In this document: positions 8,516 to 16,148 of the stretch, piece after piece
How the letters are laid out: every line of letters begins with the position of its first letter
How positions within the stretch are numbered: position 1 is the stretch's first letter
The notes under the pieces: generated by a model
Seen by the model: only the letters and a program-made list of their open reading frames with translations
Told to the model about the DNA's origin: nothing
Database searches by the model: none
Translations under genes and position numbers: made by a program
NCBI GenBank assembly: GCA_017464225.1
Contig: JAFUDW010000196.1
Location: 1 to 28,733, forward strand
Direction: 5' to 3'
Length of the DNA stretch: 28,733 nt
DNA from: Clostridia bacterium
Lineage (GTDB): Bacteria; Bacillota_A; Clostridia; Christensenellales; Aristaeellaceae

Positions 8516-8562
8516 TTGACATAAATTAAGCAATATGATAATCTAATAATGCATATTAGATT
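8516..8562 (+). promoter_or_regulatory. DegV promoter with operator-like palindrome
   Basis: TTGACA (8516-8521), 17 bases and TAATCT (8539-8544) form a promoter. GATAAT at 8537-8542 is an alternative -10 with a short spacer. A second TTGACA lies at 8500-8505. AATCTAATA (8540-8548) and TATTAGATT (8554-8562) are a perfect 9-bp inverted repeat around five bases, overlapping the -10 and start region. This is a typical repressor position. Confidence 0.55.
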
Positions 8563-8579
8563 TATGCGAGGTGAACAGG

Positions 8580-9542
8580 ATGTTTACGATCATTACAGAT
8601 ACATCGGCCAACCTGGACCGCCGCTGGCTGGAGGAGCACCGGGTGCTGGCCATTCCGTTTCATTATTTTGTGAAGGGGCAGGACTGCACCTGCCTGGATA
8701 CCGAAAGCTTTGACGGCGCGTCCTTCTATAACGCCATGCGGGCGGGGGAAAAGGTGACCACCTCTCAGATCACGCCGCAGGCGTATCTGGATATGATGCG
8801 CCCGGTGCTGGAGCGCGGCGAGGATATCCTGTATATCAGCATGTCTTCGGGCATCAGCGGTTCCTACAGCCAGGCGGAGTTTTCCGCGGCTGAACTGCGG
8901 GAGGAGTTCCCTGAAAGGACGATCTATACAGTGGATACGCTCAGCGCGTCCCTGGGCGAAGGGCTGCAGGTGGCCCGGGCGGTGGAATGGCGCGATCGGG
9001 GTGAGACGATCCAGGCAACCTATGAAATGCTGATGGAGCTGCGCCATCCTATGTGCCAGGTGTTTACGGTGGATGATCTCAAATACCTGCGCAACACGGG
9101 CAGGCTTTCCAATATGGCGGCCATCGTGGGCATGGTGCTCAATATCAAGCCCCTGCTCAAGGGCAATACCGAGGGCAAGATCGTCAGCTTTGCCAAGATC
9201 CGCGGCCGCAGGCGCGCGCTGATGGGCATTGCCGAGCAATATGATAAGCTGGTGCGCGACGCGGATCAGCAGACCATCGGCATCGCCCATGCCGACTGCC
9301 AGGAGGATGTGGATTATCTGATCAGCCTCCTTCGGGCCAACCATCCGCCCAAGGAGATCATGACCGTGATGTATGAGCCTGTGACCGGGTCCCATGTGGG
9401 TCCCGGCACCGTGGCGCTCTTCTTCTTTGGCGATCCGGGCTTCCGCGGCCAGAGTGATTCGCTGCTGGATACCATCACCCAAAAGGTGGACGAGAGCAAG
9501 GAAACGCTGAAGGCCACCATCGAAAAGAAGATCAGAAGATAA
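8580..9542 (+). CDS. DegV-family (FakB-type) fatty-acid-binding protein
   Basis: DegV proteins bind a fatty acid in a deep pocket; FakB members present it to the kinase FakA for phosphorylation and membrane lipid synthesis. The 320-residue product shows the family marks in order: FTIITDTSANL at the N terminus, TTSQITPQAY near residue 60, MSSGISGSYSQA near 85, VDTLSAS near 120, LKYLRNTGRLS near 170 and the C-terminal SHVGPGTVALFF. ATG 8580 is preferred because GAGG lies eight bases upstream; a GTG at 8571 would overlap that site. No fakA gene is adjacent. A small membrane protein gene follows 47 bases later on the same strand. Confidence 0.92.
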   Translation: MFTIITDTSANLDRRWLEEHRVLAIPFHYFVKGQDCTCLDTESFDGASFYNAMRAGEKVTTSQITPQAYLDMMRPVLERGEDILYISMSSGISGSYSQAEFSAAELREEFPERTIYTVDTLSASLGEGLQVARAVEWRDRGETIQATYEMLMELRHPMCQVFTVDDLKYLRNTGRLSNMAAIVGMVLNIKPLLKGNTEGKIVSFAKIRGRRRALMGIAEQYDKLVRDADQQTIGIAHADCQEDVDYLISLLRANHPPKEIMTVMYEPVTGSHVGPGTVALFFFGDPGFRGQSDSLLDTITQKVDESKETLKATIEKKIRR

Positions 9543-9560
9543 CGGCGCGCTGAAAAATAG

Positions 9561-9574
9561 TTCCCTGCAGGGAA
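9561..9574. repeat. 14-bp perfect palindrome
   Basis: TTCCCTGCAGGGAA lies between the DegV stop and the next gene. It has no T tract and could be a small intercistronic hairpin or a binding site. Confidence 0.4.
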
Positions 9575-9589
9575 TACCGGGAGGCTTCC

Positions 9590-9994
9590 ATGAAAAACCG
9601 AATGCTGACCCGGATCGCCGCGCTGATCGTCGGCCTGCTGCTGATCGGCGTGGTGATCTTCGGCTTTGCTTTTGCAAAACGCCAATTGGCCAGGCCCGCC
9701 CAAACGGCGGCGGATACGCCGGCCGATACTTCCGAGGCGGCCGACGGCTCGGTCAAGGGCCCCTTCTGCCTGCGGCTGACCTATCCCAAGATCGGCAATG
9801 AAACTTATGTCTCCTTCAACGTCTATTACCGGCACGAGGGCGGGGAGGAGCTGTGGTATACCTGCGGGCGCATGTTTCCCAATGCTGAAACAGCCTCCAT
9901 CGATTGGGTGGACGACCAGTATAACATCGCCGTCACCCTTAAAAGCGGCAGGCAGGAGTTTTTTGCCTACGATGGCAACAATAATTGGCAATAA
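9590..9994 (+). CDS. Small membrane-anchored protein of unknown function
   Basis: A 134-residue protein with basic N terminus MKNRMLTR, one hydrophobic helix at about residues 9-29, an Ala/Asp/Thr-rich linker (37-54), and a compact outer domain ending in FFAYDGNNNWQ. No Cys follows the helix at a lipobox position, so it is probably a signal-anchor protein facing out. The two outer-domain cysteines (CLRL and YTCG) could form a disulfide. The family is not recognised; the aromatic β-rich tail resembles small DUF domains of unknown role. CGGGAGG precedes ATG 9590. It may be read through from DegV and is followed by a strong hairpin. Confidence 0.7.
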   Translation: MKNRMLTRIAALIVGLLLIGVVIFGFAFAKRQLARPAQTAADTPADTSEAADGSVKGPFCLRLTYPKIGNETYVSFNVYYRHEGGEELWYTCGRMFPNAETASIDWVDDQYNIAVTLKSGRQEFFAYDGNNNWQ

Positions 9995-10006
9995 CATCTC
10001 TGCAAC

Positions 10007-10038
10007 AGCGCCGTCCGCACTTGCGTGCGGGCGGCGCT
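10007..10038 (+). terminator. Long GC hairpin, probable terminator
   Basis: Arms 10007-10020 and 10025-10038 form a 14-bp stem with one G·U pair and a TTGC loop. It is followed by TGCGTTATAATTCT, which is only moderately T-rich. It separates the small membrane protein gene from the dipeptidase. Confidence 0.6.
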
Positions 10039-10049
10039 TGCGTTATAAT
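10021..10049 (+). promoter_or_regulatory. Promoter of the dipeptidase operon, overlapping the hairpin
   Basis: TATAAT (10044-10049) has TTGCGT (10021-10026) exactly 17 bases upstream. The -35 box is weak and lies in the loop and right arm of the upstream terminator hairpin. Confidence 0.5.
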
Positions 10050-10084
10050 TCTACTGATTTTACAGCCTGAGGAGGAATTTTTTC

Positions 10085-11548
10085 ATGTCCTGTACCACCG
10101 TGCTTGTGGGCAAAAATGCCAGCAATGATCGCTCCACCATGATCGCCCGGACCGACGACGGCCATTTTGACGTAAAAAAGCTGATCGTCATGGAGCCCGG
10201 AAAACAGCCCCGAAAATATAAAAGCGTGATCTCCCATCTGGAGGTCGAGCTGCCGGATGATCCCCTGCGCTATACCTGCTGTCCCAGCGTGGATCCCAAA
10301 AACGGCGTCTGGGCGGCCACAGGCATCAACGCCGCCAACGTGGGCATGACGGCCACCGAAACCATTACCTCCAATCCCCGGGTGCTGGCGGCCGATCCGC
10401 TGGTGGAATATAAAAAGGCCGCCAAGCGCGGCGAAAAGGACGTGCCCGGCGGCATCGGCGAGGAGGACATCGTGGTGCTGGTGCTGCCCTATATCCATTC
10501 CGCCAGGGAAGGCGTGCTGCGGCTGGGCCAGCTGCTGGAAAAATACGGCACCTATGAGTCCAACGGTATCGCCTTCAACGATGAAAACGAGGTCTGGTGG
10601 CTGGAAACCATCGGCGGCCATCATTGGATGGCCCGGCGCGTGCCGGACGACGCCTGCGTGATCATGCCCAACCAGTTTGGTATGGACGCCTTCGATCTGG
10701 AGGACGCCTTCGGTGCGCGGCAGACGCATATGTGCTCGGCCGATCTCAAGGAGTTCATCAGCCTGAACTGTCTTGATCTCAACCAGGGCGGCGCTTTCAA
10801 TCCCCGCGATATTTTCGGCTCCCATACCGATATGGATCATATCTATAATACGCCTCGCGCATGGTTCATGGGCCGGTATCTGACGCCCCGCTCCCATCGC
10901 TGGGAGGGCCCGGAGGCTGAGTTCGGCCCGGAGAGCGATCATATCCCCTGGGCGCTGGTACCCGACCGCAAGCTGGCTGTGGAGGACGTAAAATACATGC
11001 TCTCCACCCATTACCAGGGCACGCCCTTTAATCCTTATATGAACCAGGATACCGGCAAGCGCGGCATGTACCGCTCCATCGGCATCAACCGCACGGGCGT
11101 CACCTCCGTCTGCCAGATCAGGCCCAACGTGCCCGACGCGCTCAAGGGCGTGGAATGGATCTGCTTTGGCTCCACCACCTTCAGCGCCATGCTGCCGGTG
11201 TACGCCCAGGTAAACGCCATGCCCGCCTATCTGAGCCAGGTGACGCTGGACACCTCCACCGAAAACTTCTATTGGGGCAGCCGCCTGATCGACGCGCTGG
11301 CCGATAATCACTATTCGGCCTGCATCCAGATGATCGAGCGCTATCATAACGCCGTGATGACCGGGGGCCGCCGCCTGATCCGGGAATATGATGAAAAAAT
11401 GACTGAGACCGGCGATTTCTCCCTGACGGCGGAGGCCAATGAAAAGCTGGCCGCTCTGGCCCGGGAGCAGACCATCGATACGCTGAACAAGGTGCTGCTG
11501 GAGGCCAGCACGCACATGAAGAACGGCTATAACCGGGCTGATAACTGA
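10085..11548 (+). CDS. pepD: C69-family dipeptidase (PepD-like)
   Basis: A cysteine peptidase of the N-terminal nucleophile type that splits dipeptides in the cytoplasm. The 487-residue product starts MSCTTVLVGKNASNDRSTMI. Cys3 aligns with the family's catalytic cysteine, which becomes the N-terminal residue after processing, and ARTDDG follows as usual. Further family segments are GINAANVGMTATETI near 80, NDENEVWWLETIGGHHW near 170, and MPNQFGMDAFDLED near 200. GAGGAGGA lies before ATG 10085. It is the first gene of a pair with the tautomerase, whose start is 20 bases after its stop. Confidence 0.92.
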   Translation: MSCTTVLVGKNASNDRSTMIARTDDGHFDVKKLIVMEPGKQPRKYKSVISHLEVELPDDPLRYTCCPSVDPKNGVWAATGINAANVGMTATETITSNPRVLAADPLVEYKKAAKRGEKDVPGGIGEEDIVVLVLPYIHSAREGVLRLGQLLEKYGTYESNGIAFNDENEVWWLETIGGHHWMARRVPDDACVIMPNQFGMDAFDLEDAFGARQTHMCSADLKEFISLNCLDLNQGGAFNPRDIFGSHTDMDHIYNTPRAWFMGRYLTPRSHRWEGPEAEFGPESDHIPWALVPDRKLAVEDVKYMLSTHYQGTPFNPYMNQDTGKRGMYRSIGINRTGVTSVCQIRPNVPDALKGVEWICFGSTTFSAMLPVYAQVNAMPAYLSQVTLDTSTENFYWGSRLIDALADNHYSACIQMIERYHNAVMTGGRRLIREYDEKMTETGDFSLTAEANEKLAALAREQTIDTLNKVLLEASTHMKNGYNRADN

Positions 11549-11568
11549 TATAAAAGGAGGACAAATCC

Positions 11569-11910
11569 ATGCCGTTTATCGATTCCAAAATCACCGTTGC
11601 CGTGCCGCCCGCCGAAAAGGAAGAAATCAAAACCGAGCTGGGCAGGCTGATCGCCACGCTGAACAAATCCGAAACCTACCTGATGGTGGGCATCGAGGAC
11701 AATTACGATCTCTGGCTGGGCGGCAAAAAGCTGGAAAAAGGCGCGTATGTGGCGGTGAGCCTGTACGGCAGCGCGCCCTCCGAGGCGTACGATAAGCTGA
11801 CCGGGCAGATCTGCGGCCTGCTTTCCGACAAACTGGGCATTCCGGGCAGTGCCGTGTACGTTACCTATCATCCCGTGACCGACTGGGGCTGGAACGGCGC
11901 CAATTTCTGA
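11569..11910 (+). CDS. MIF-family tautomerase
   Basis: A 113-residue homologue of macrophage migration inhibitory factor / phenylpyruvate tautomerase, a homotrimer using Pro2 as catalytic base. Pro2 is present (MPFIDSK) and Lys33 (LNKSETYLMV) matches the active-site lysine of MIF. The C-terminal VYVTYHPVTDWGWNGANF matches the VYINYYDM...VGWNNSTF region of animal MIF. The Cys-x-x-Cys redox motif of human MIF is absent. There is no signal peptide. AAAAGGAGGA precedes ATG 11569. It is co-transcribed with the dipeptidase. Its natural substrate is unknown. Confidence 0.9.
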   Translation: MPFIDSKITVAVPPAEKEEIKTELGRLIATLNKSETYLMVGIEDNYDLWLGGKKLEKGAYVAVSLYGSAPSEAYDKLTGQICGLLSDKLGIPGSAVYVTYHPVTDWGWNGANF

Positions 11911-11947
11911 GAAGGGCGGGAAACGCCCGCGCCGCCGTGCGCCCTTC
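11911..11947 (+). other. Hairpin directly after the tautomerase stop
   Basis: GAAGGGCG (11911-11918) pairs with CGCCCTTC (11940-11947); an alternative inner stem GGGCG/CGCCC exists. There is no T tract, so it is probably an mRNA 3' end stabiliser ahead of the true terminator. Confidence 0.45.
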
Positions 11948-11978
11948 ATAAACTGAGATATTGCTAAGAACCCAATAG

Positions 11979-12018
11979 CGCGCCCCGGCGAAACGGTTGT
12001 TTCGCCGGGGCGCGTTTT
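11979..12018 (+). terminator. Strong intrinsic terminator ending the dipeptidase operon
   Basis: A perfect 16-bp stem (11979-11994 with 11999-12014, GGTT loop) is followed by TTTTC. It is the last element of the GC-rich backbone before base composition drops. Confidence 0.9.
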
Positions 12019-12298
12019 CGTATGGATAGGACTGCCTCGCAGGAATAATCGTGTTAACAGATATTAATTAGTAGATAAAAACAGCTGCTTGTATCAGGTG
12101 GTGGAAATAATGATGAGGAAGAACTCACAGACTATTGGATACCACTTTATTGATGAAGTTTAACCAGACATGAAGCCGTGATCTGCTCAAACAGCTTTGC
12201 GCGATATGGTACTCCCACTGATATTGTATTTTTAGAAGAAGCCATTTATGCCTTAGTTGAAGTTGAAAACTATTGATAAGGATTAGCAATCAGGCATT
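12019..12298. pseudogene. A+T-rich spacer with possible gene remnants
   Basis: This stretch has no intact gene. Two short plus-strand frames read like protein fragments. One runs at roughly 12070-12163 (contains QVVEIMMRKNSQTIGYHF). The other runs at about 12160-12275 in another frame (contains RHEAVICSNSFARYGTPT, then DIVFLEEAIYALVEVENY) and ends at a TGA near 12275. They lie in different frames with a stop between, as expected for a decayed gene, but neither is recognised and chance cannot be excluded. No promoter, repeat or terminator was seen. Confidence 0.25.
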
Positions 12299-13165
12299 TT
12301 AGACGTTCAATTCTTTATAGATATTGTTACTGTGAAACTGAAGTTCTACTCCAAATTCTGTAACAATTTCCACATCCGCATGTATGCTGGGGATATGTTT
12401 GAAGTTAGCAGTATATCGTCCCGCTATCACTTGCTTCATAGTTTGTATAAGCTGCTTAAGTATACTTTGAGGAAGGGGATTTCCAAATCCACGGAAGTCG
12501 GCATGCCCATTGTAAATTTGGTTGTGATCAAAATCCATACAGGATAAACGAATCAGCGCGTTCAACGCTTCCTCCATAGAAGCGTGGCGCAGGTTCGCTA
12601 TAGGCCTGACGCCCAAGCCTACAGTTTTATTACAAGCGTCTCCGCAGAACATAAAACCGCTTTGACTGTCGATGACAGACAGTGATCCCGGCGTATGGCC
12701 TGGGGTCAATACGCATGTCATCTTTCTGCCTCCAAGGTCAAAACAATAACCATCATCGATCAATATCGTATCTGGTTCCTGGGTAAATGTAGCCATATCA
12801 GCATCAATCCAAGGGTATTGCGTTTCCGGATGGGCCAGACGCGTGTGATGGGCATACTGTAATCTGCTCTCCACCGTCGTCAAAGGCCGTATCATCGGTC
12901 CCATGAGAATGTCAATTTTACTGATATACACCTGCGAGAAAGAAGGTGCGTTTCCTACATGATCCCGATGGTTGTGTGTGAGCAGAACATCTATTGGCAG
13001 ATCGGTCAGCGAACGCAAAAAGGAGGGCAGATTTCCTAAGCCGATGCCAGTATCTATAAGCAATGCGCGGGCATTGCCAATGATCAGGAACATGCTGGCA
13101 CAGTCAAACTCGTTGATTTCCCAGATGCCCGGCCCAATTTTTCTGCAAGGATAGGTTTGAAGCAT
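12299..13165 (-). CDS. MBL-fold metallo-hydrolase
   Basis: A 288-residue metallo-β-lactamase-fold hydrolase, cytoplasmic, with no signal peptide. The complete two-metal site is visible: THNHRDH (His64, His66, Asp68, His69), His157 in TPGHTPGS, Asp176 in FCGDACN and His221 in NGHADF. The family ranges from glyoxalase II-like thioesterases to lactonases, so the reaction cannot be fixed. GGAGG precedes ATG 13165. It is the last gene of the eight-gene import operon, 14 bases after the esterase. A second hydrolase beside the esterase suggests stepwise opening of an imported ester, thioester or lactone. Codon use is more A+T-rich than in the backbone. Confidence 0.9.
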   Translation of the reverse strand: MLQTYPCRKIGPGIWEINEFDCASMFLIIGNARALLIDTGIGLGNLPSFLRSLTDLPIDVLLTHNHRDHVGNAPSFSQVYISKIDILMGPMIRPLTTVESRLQYAHHTRLAHPETQYPWIDADMATFTQEPDTILIDDGYCFDLGGRKMTCVLTPGHTPGSLSVIDSQSGFMFCGDACNKTVGLGVRPIANLRHASMEEALNALIRLSCMDFDHNQIYNGHADFRGFGNPLPQSILKQLIQTMKQVIAGRYTANFKHIPSIHADVEIVTEFGVELQFHSNNIYKELNV

Positions 13166-13179
13166 CTATGTCCTCCAAA

Positions 13180-14067
13180 TCAGTGCTTGGAAAAAGGCAG
13201 TTCTTCAATGCCAAAAAAGTCCAACGCTTTTTGAATCGCAATATCCCACATGGGATATTCATGCTTATAGCCCTCAAATTCCTGGAATACCGCATCCACA
13301 CCAAGCTGCTTGATATATTCCCGGAAGCGCAGATATCGGGGATAAACATTAGGATCCTTGGTGCCGCAAGCAATATACATCCTGGGAAGATTGCCTTTGG
13401 CAGCCGCTTCTGGAAGCCGATCCCAAGCATTTTCATAGGAGTCCAGGAAGTCCTGCACAGAGGGATATTTTGCCACCTGGTTGATTTCCTTCAAACGCAT
13501 ACCTGTCCCATTGGGGCCAGGACAGCGAACAGGATCTTTTGCAGCTTCTCTGAATTGGGCAGAAGACAATCCTGCCAAGGGACGCAGATATTCTATTTCC
13601 CGCGCAGTACTGGACAGTATCGCCGCGCCGCCAAATAATTCCGGATGCCCCAGGGTGAACATCAGCGTTCCATTTCCCCCCATAGACATACCAGCAATAA
13701 AGTTATCCTCGCGCCTATCAGATGCCGGGAGCCAATTGTATACCATGGGCATCAACTCTTCGGTCAGATAATCCCAGACATTAAAACCATCGGCAAAAGA
13801 GCTGTAATTGCTGTAATCACTGTTAAGCACATTGGGCATGACGACAATCAGATCACGATTCTCCGCATATTGTGTAATATTGGTGTATTTGATCCAATCG
13901 TTATTGTTACTGCATGCGCCATGAAGCAGCCAGAGCACCTTATATCTGCGGCGTGAAGAATAAAAAGATTTGGGATCATCTTGAATGCTGACAGAGGGCA
14001 GCAGAATACTGACCTGAGTAACAACCATCAGGGATTTACTGAACATTTCCATTGTAAGCAGTGCCAT
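13180..14067 (-). CDS. Esterase D / PHB-depolymerase-like α/β-hydrolase
   Basis: A 295-residue serine esterase of the putative-esterase family (PF00756-like, similar to tributyrin esterase EstA). Seen directly are the oxyanion region LWLLHGACSNNNDW (45-58), the nucleophile elbow GMSMG with Ser128, a probable acid Asp238 in CGTKDPN, and the catalytic His269 in GYKHEYPMWD. There is no signal peptide, so it acts inside the cell on imported compounds. GGGAGG precedes ATG 14067. It is in the operon between the AbrB transporter (22 bases) and the MBL hydrolase (14 bases). The substrate is unknown; the family prefers short-chain esters. Confidence 0.9.
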   Translation of the reverse strand: MALLTMEMFSKSLMVVTQVSILLPSVSIQDDPKSFYSSRRRYKVLWLLHGACSNNNDWIKYTNITQYAENRDLIVVMPNVLNSDYSNYSSFADGFNVWDYLTEELMPMVYNWLPASDRREDNFIAGMSMGGNGTLMFTLGHPELFGGAAILSSTAREIEYLRPLAGLSSAQFREAAKDPVRCPGPNGTGMRLKEINQVAKYPSVQDFLDSYENAWDRLPEAAAKGNLPRMYIACGTKDPNVYPRYLRFREYIKQLGVDAVFQEFEGYKHEYPMWDIAIQKALDFFGIEELPFSKH

Positions 14068-14089
14068 AACAATTCCTCCCCATTTTCTA

Positions 14090-15157
14090 TTACCCCAAAA
14101 CTCCGCTGATCATCTGTAAAATGATCGGGAAGGTAGCCACCACCAGGATCATACGAGCAGTATTGAATACAGCGACGGTGGGAGTATCAGTGCCTAATTC
14201 TTCCGATAGAATAGAGACCTCTCCGATCCCTCCTGGCGTACTGCACAGTAAGCTGGTGCCATAGTCCATTTTTGATGTCCTGCGCAGAACAAAAGACATT
14301 AGCAGGACATACACCATAATGTCCACAATGCTTAACAGCATGCCCACCGCGACGGAGGGAATCTGAGCAAGTGTGGCAGCTGTGATGCCAACGCCAATAT
14401 ACGCGCCGGTAAAAATTTGCTGGTATTTTTTTACCATGGGGGGATATTCCACTTTTCCAAGAATACAGTTGTGGATCACGGTGAAGATCATGGCACCAAC
14501 CAGTGTGCCGCCAGGAATACCGGCTGCACGGAACAGAAGACCTCCCGCAGCTGCTACGGCGTACATGCCCGCAACGCGGAACCAATAGTTCTTTGGCCGC
14601 TCAGCTTTCTTTCGCTGTGCCGTGTGCTCTTCATTCACATGCGTTCCTATGCGTTTCTCATGCCGCTTGATCATTGCCACAAAGATCAGCGTTAAGACGC
14701 AATTGCTGAAGATCATCCGAAGACTCTGCATGATGCCCACCATGCCTGTATCCGCGCCAATATCAGCAGCTACGAAAATCATATCCGTAGCACCGCCAGG
14801 CGTAATGGACAATAATGCGGTGCTGATATCCAAGCTGGTGGTTTTGAGCACGGCAACACCGAATATAACGTTGAGCATCAGACACACAATGAACATCAGC
14901 AAGATCGGAACAATCAACCGCTTCATGTCCATCACTTCTTTTTTTCCAACACGGCTGCCTGACATGGCTCCAAGGCAAATTTGCACAGCAATCTTGACCT
15001 GAGAATACATGATACAGTTCCCTATCAGGATATTCAGAATAGCAACAAACAGCATGCCGCCAATCATACCACCGGCAGGTATTTTCAGCTTGATGGCAAT
15101 TGTTCCGCCAACAAAAGCAACAGCCAATGTGATCAGAAACCAAAGAAAAGTGTTCAT
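14090..15157 (-). CDS. AbrB-family membrane transporter
   Basis: A 355-residue integral membrane protein with about ten hydrophobic segments in two halves joined by a charged loop (about residues 165-190, RHEKRIGTHVNEEHTAQRKK). Each half carries the AbrB duplication signature: SITPGGATDMIFVAADIGAD in the first, and CSTPGGIGEVSILSEELGTD in the second. The family (PF05145) was often misnamed ammonia monooxygenase and is now regarded as a transporter of unknown substrate. AGGAG precedes ATG 15157. It lies between oppF and the esterase, so it may export a product or provide a second uptake route. Confidence 0.88.
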   Translation of the reverse strand: MNTFLWFLITLAVAFVGGTIAIKLKIPAGGMIGGMLFVAILNILIGNCIMYSQVKIAVQICLGAMSGSRVGKKEVMDMKRLIVPILLMFIVCLMLNVIFGVAVLKTTSLDISTALLSITPGGATDMIFVAADIGADTGMVGIMQSLRMIFSNCVLTLIFVAMIKRHEKRIGTHVNEEHTAQRKKAERPKNYWFRVAGMYAVAAAGGLLFRAAGIPGGTLVGAMIFTVIHNCILGKVEYPPMVKKYQQIFTGAYIGVGITAATLAQIPSVAVGMLLSIVDIMVYVLLMSFVLRRTSKMDYGTSLLCSTPGGIGEVSILSEELGTDTPTVAVFNTARMILVVATFPIILQMISGVLG

Positions 15158-15176
15158 TGTTTGCTCCTGTTTTCAT

Positions 15177-16133
15177 TTATAAATGATTTAACTCCCGGCA
15201 GCGGCAGCAGGAAACATAATGATTAGGCAGAATTTCTTCCAGCTGTTGTGGTTCATGACAAGCATCCGTTGCATAAGGACACCGAGCCGCAAAACGACAG
15301 CCTGGTTTAGGATTGATCGGGCTGGTAATTTCACCCTTCAGCATGATTCGTTTGTGCGGATGATGGATATCGGTGCTGGGTATGGCGGAAAGCAGCGCTT
15401 TCGTATAGGGATGCAACGGAGCCTTGAACAGCTCCTTACTGGGGCTCGTTTCTACAAGCTGCCCTAAGTACATGACGCAGATATCATCGCTGATATGGCG
15501 CACAACGCTCAGATCATGGGTTACAAACATATACGTGAGCCCTTTAGCTTTCTGCAAATCCTGAAGCAGATTAAGCACTTGTGCCTGTATAGACACATCC
15601 AGCGCAGATACCGGCTCATCGCACACAACAAACGCAGGATTCAGCGCAATGGCTCGGGCAATGCCTACGCGCTGGCGTCGTCCACCGTCCAGTTCATGGG
15701 GATAAGAGGAGCGCATGCGGGCATCGATACCCACCAATTCCATAAGCTGATCCACTTCATCATCCATCTGTTCTTTGGTAAAACGTCTGGATAGCTTCAG
15801 CGGCTCCCTTACTGTCTCTTCTACCGTCATGCGCGGGTTCAGGGAGGAATATGGGTCCTGGAAGATGATCTGCATATTGCTTCGCAGTTCATTCAGTGTA
15901 TGACTGCTGACATGTGTCACGTCTTCCCCTTGAAAGAAAATCTTCCCGCCCGTGCTTTCCTGCAGATGAATGATGGTGCGTCCCAGTGTGGATTTACCGC
16001 AGCCGGATTCCCCAACTACGCCCATGGTATGGCCAGCCTCTATCTTGAGGGTCACGCCATCTACCGCATGCAGCTTGCCACGGGAGGTATCAAAAAACTT
16101 TTGCAGCTCTTTGGTTTCAATAACAGCGGGCAT
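15177..16133 (-). CDS. oppF: Oligopeptide/dipeptide ABC importer ATPase (OppF/DppF type)
   Basis: A 318-residue ATPase that powers the importer together with the OppD-like subunit. Walker A is GESGCGKST (40-48), the Q-loop FQDPYSSLNP, Walker B VVCDEPVSALD and the switch THDLSVV. The signature loop reads HELDGGRRQR in place of the usual LSGGQRQR, a variant known among clostridial Opp ATPases. The C-terminal Cys-rich extension (GCRFAARCPYATDAC) is the oligopeptide_HPY type. AAGGAGGTG precedes ATG 16133. Spacing to oppD is 15 bases and to the AbrB gene 19, so all are in one operon. Confidence 0.94.
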   Translation of the reverse strand: MPAVIETKELQKFFDTSRGKLHAVDGVTLKIEAGHTMGVVGESGCGKSTLGRTIIHLQESTGGKIFFQGEDVTHVSSHTLNELRSNMQIIFQDPYSSLNPRMTVEETVREPLKLSRRFTKEQMDDEVDQLMELVGIDARMRSSYPHELDGGRRQRVGIARAIALNPAFVVCDEPVSALDVSIQAQVLNLLQDLQKAKGLTYMFVTHDLSVVRHISDDICVMYLGQLVETSPSKELFKAPLHPYTKALLSAIPSTDIHHPHKRIMLKGEITSPINPKPGCRFAARCPYATDACHEPQQLEEILPNHYVSCCRCRELNHL

Positions 16134-16148
16134 GATCTGCGCACCTCC

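Noticed and set aside
10043..11515. 490-codon minus-strand ORF inside the dipeptidase gene
   Set aside because: A shadow ORF with low-complexity His/Gly-rich translation opposite a well-recognised gene.
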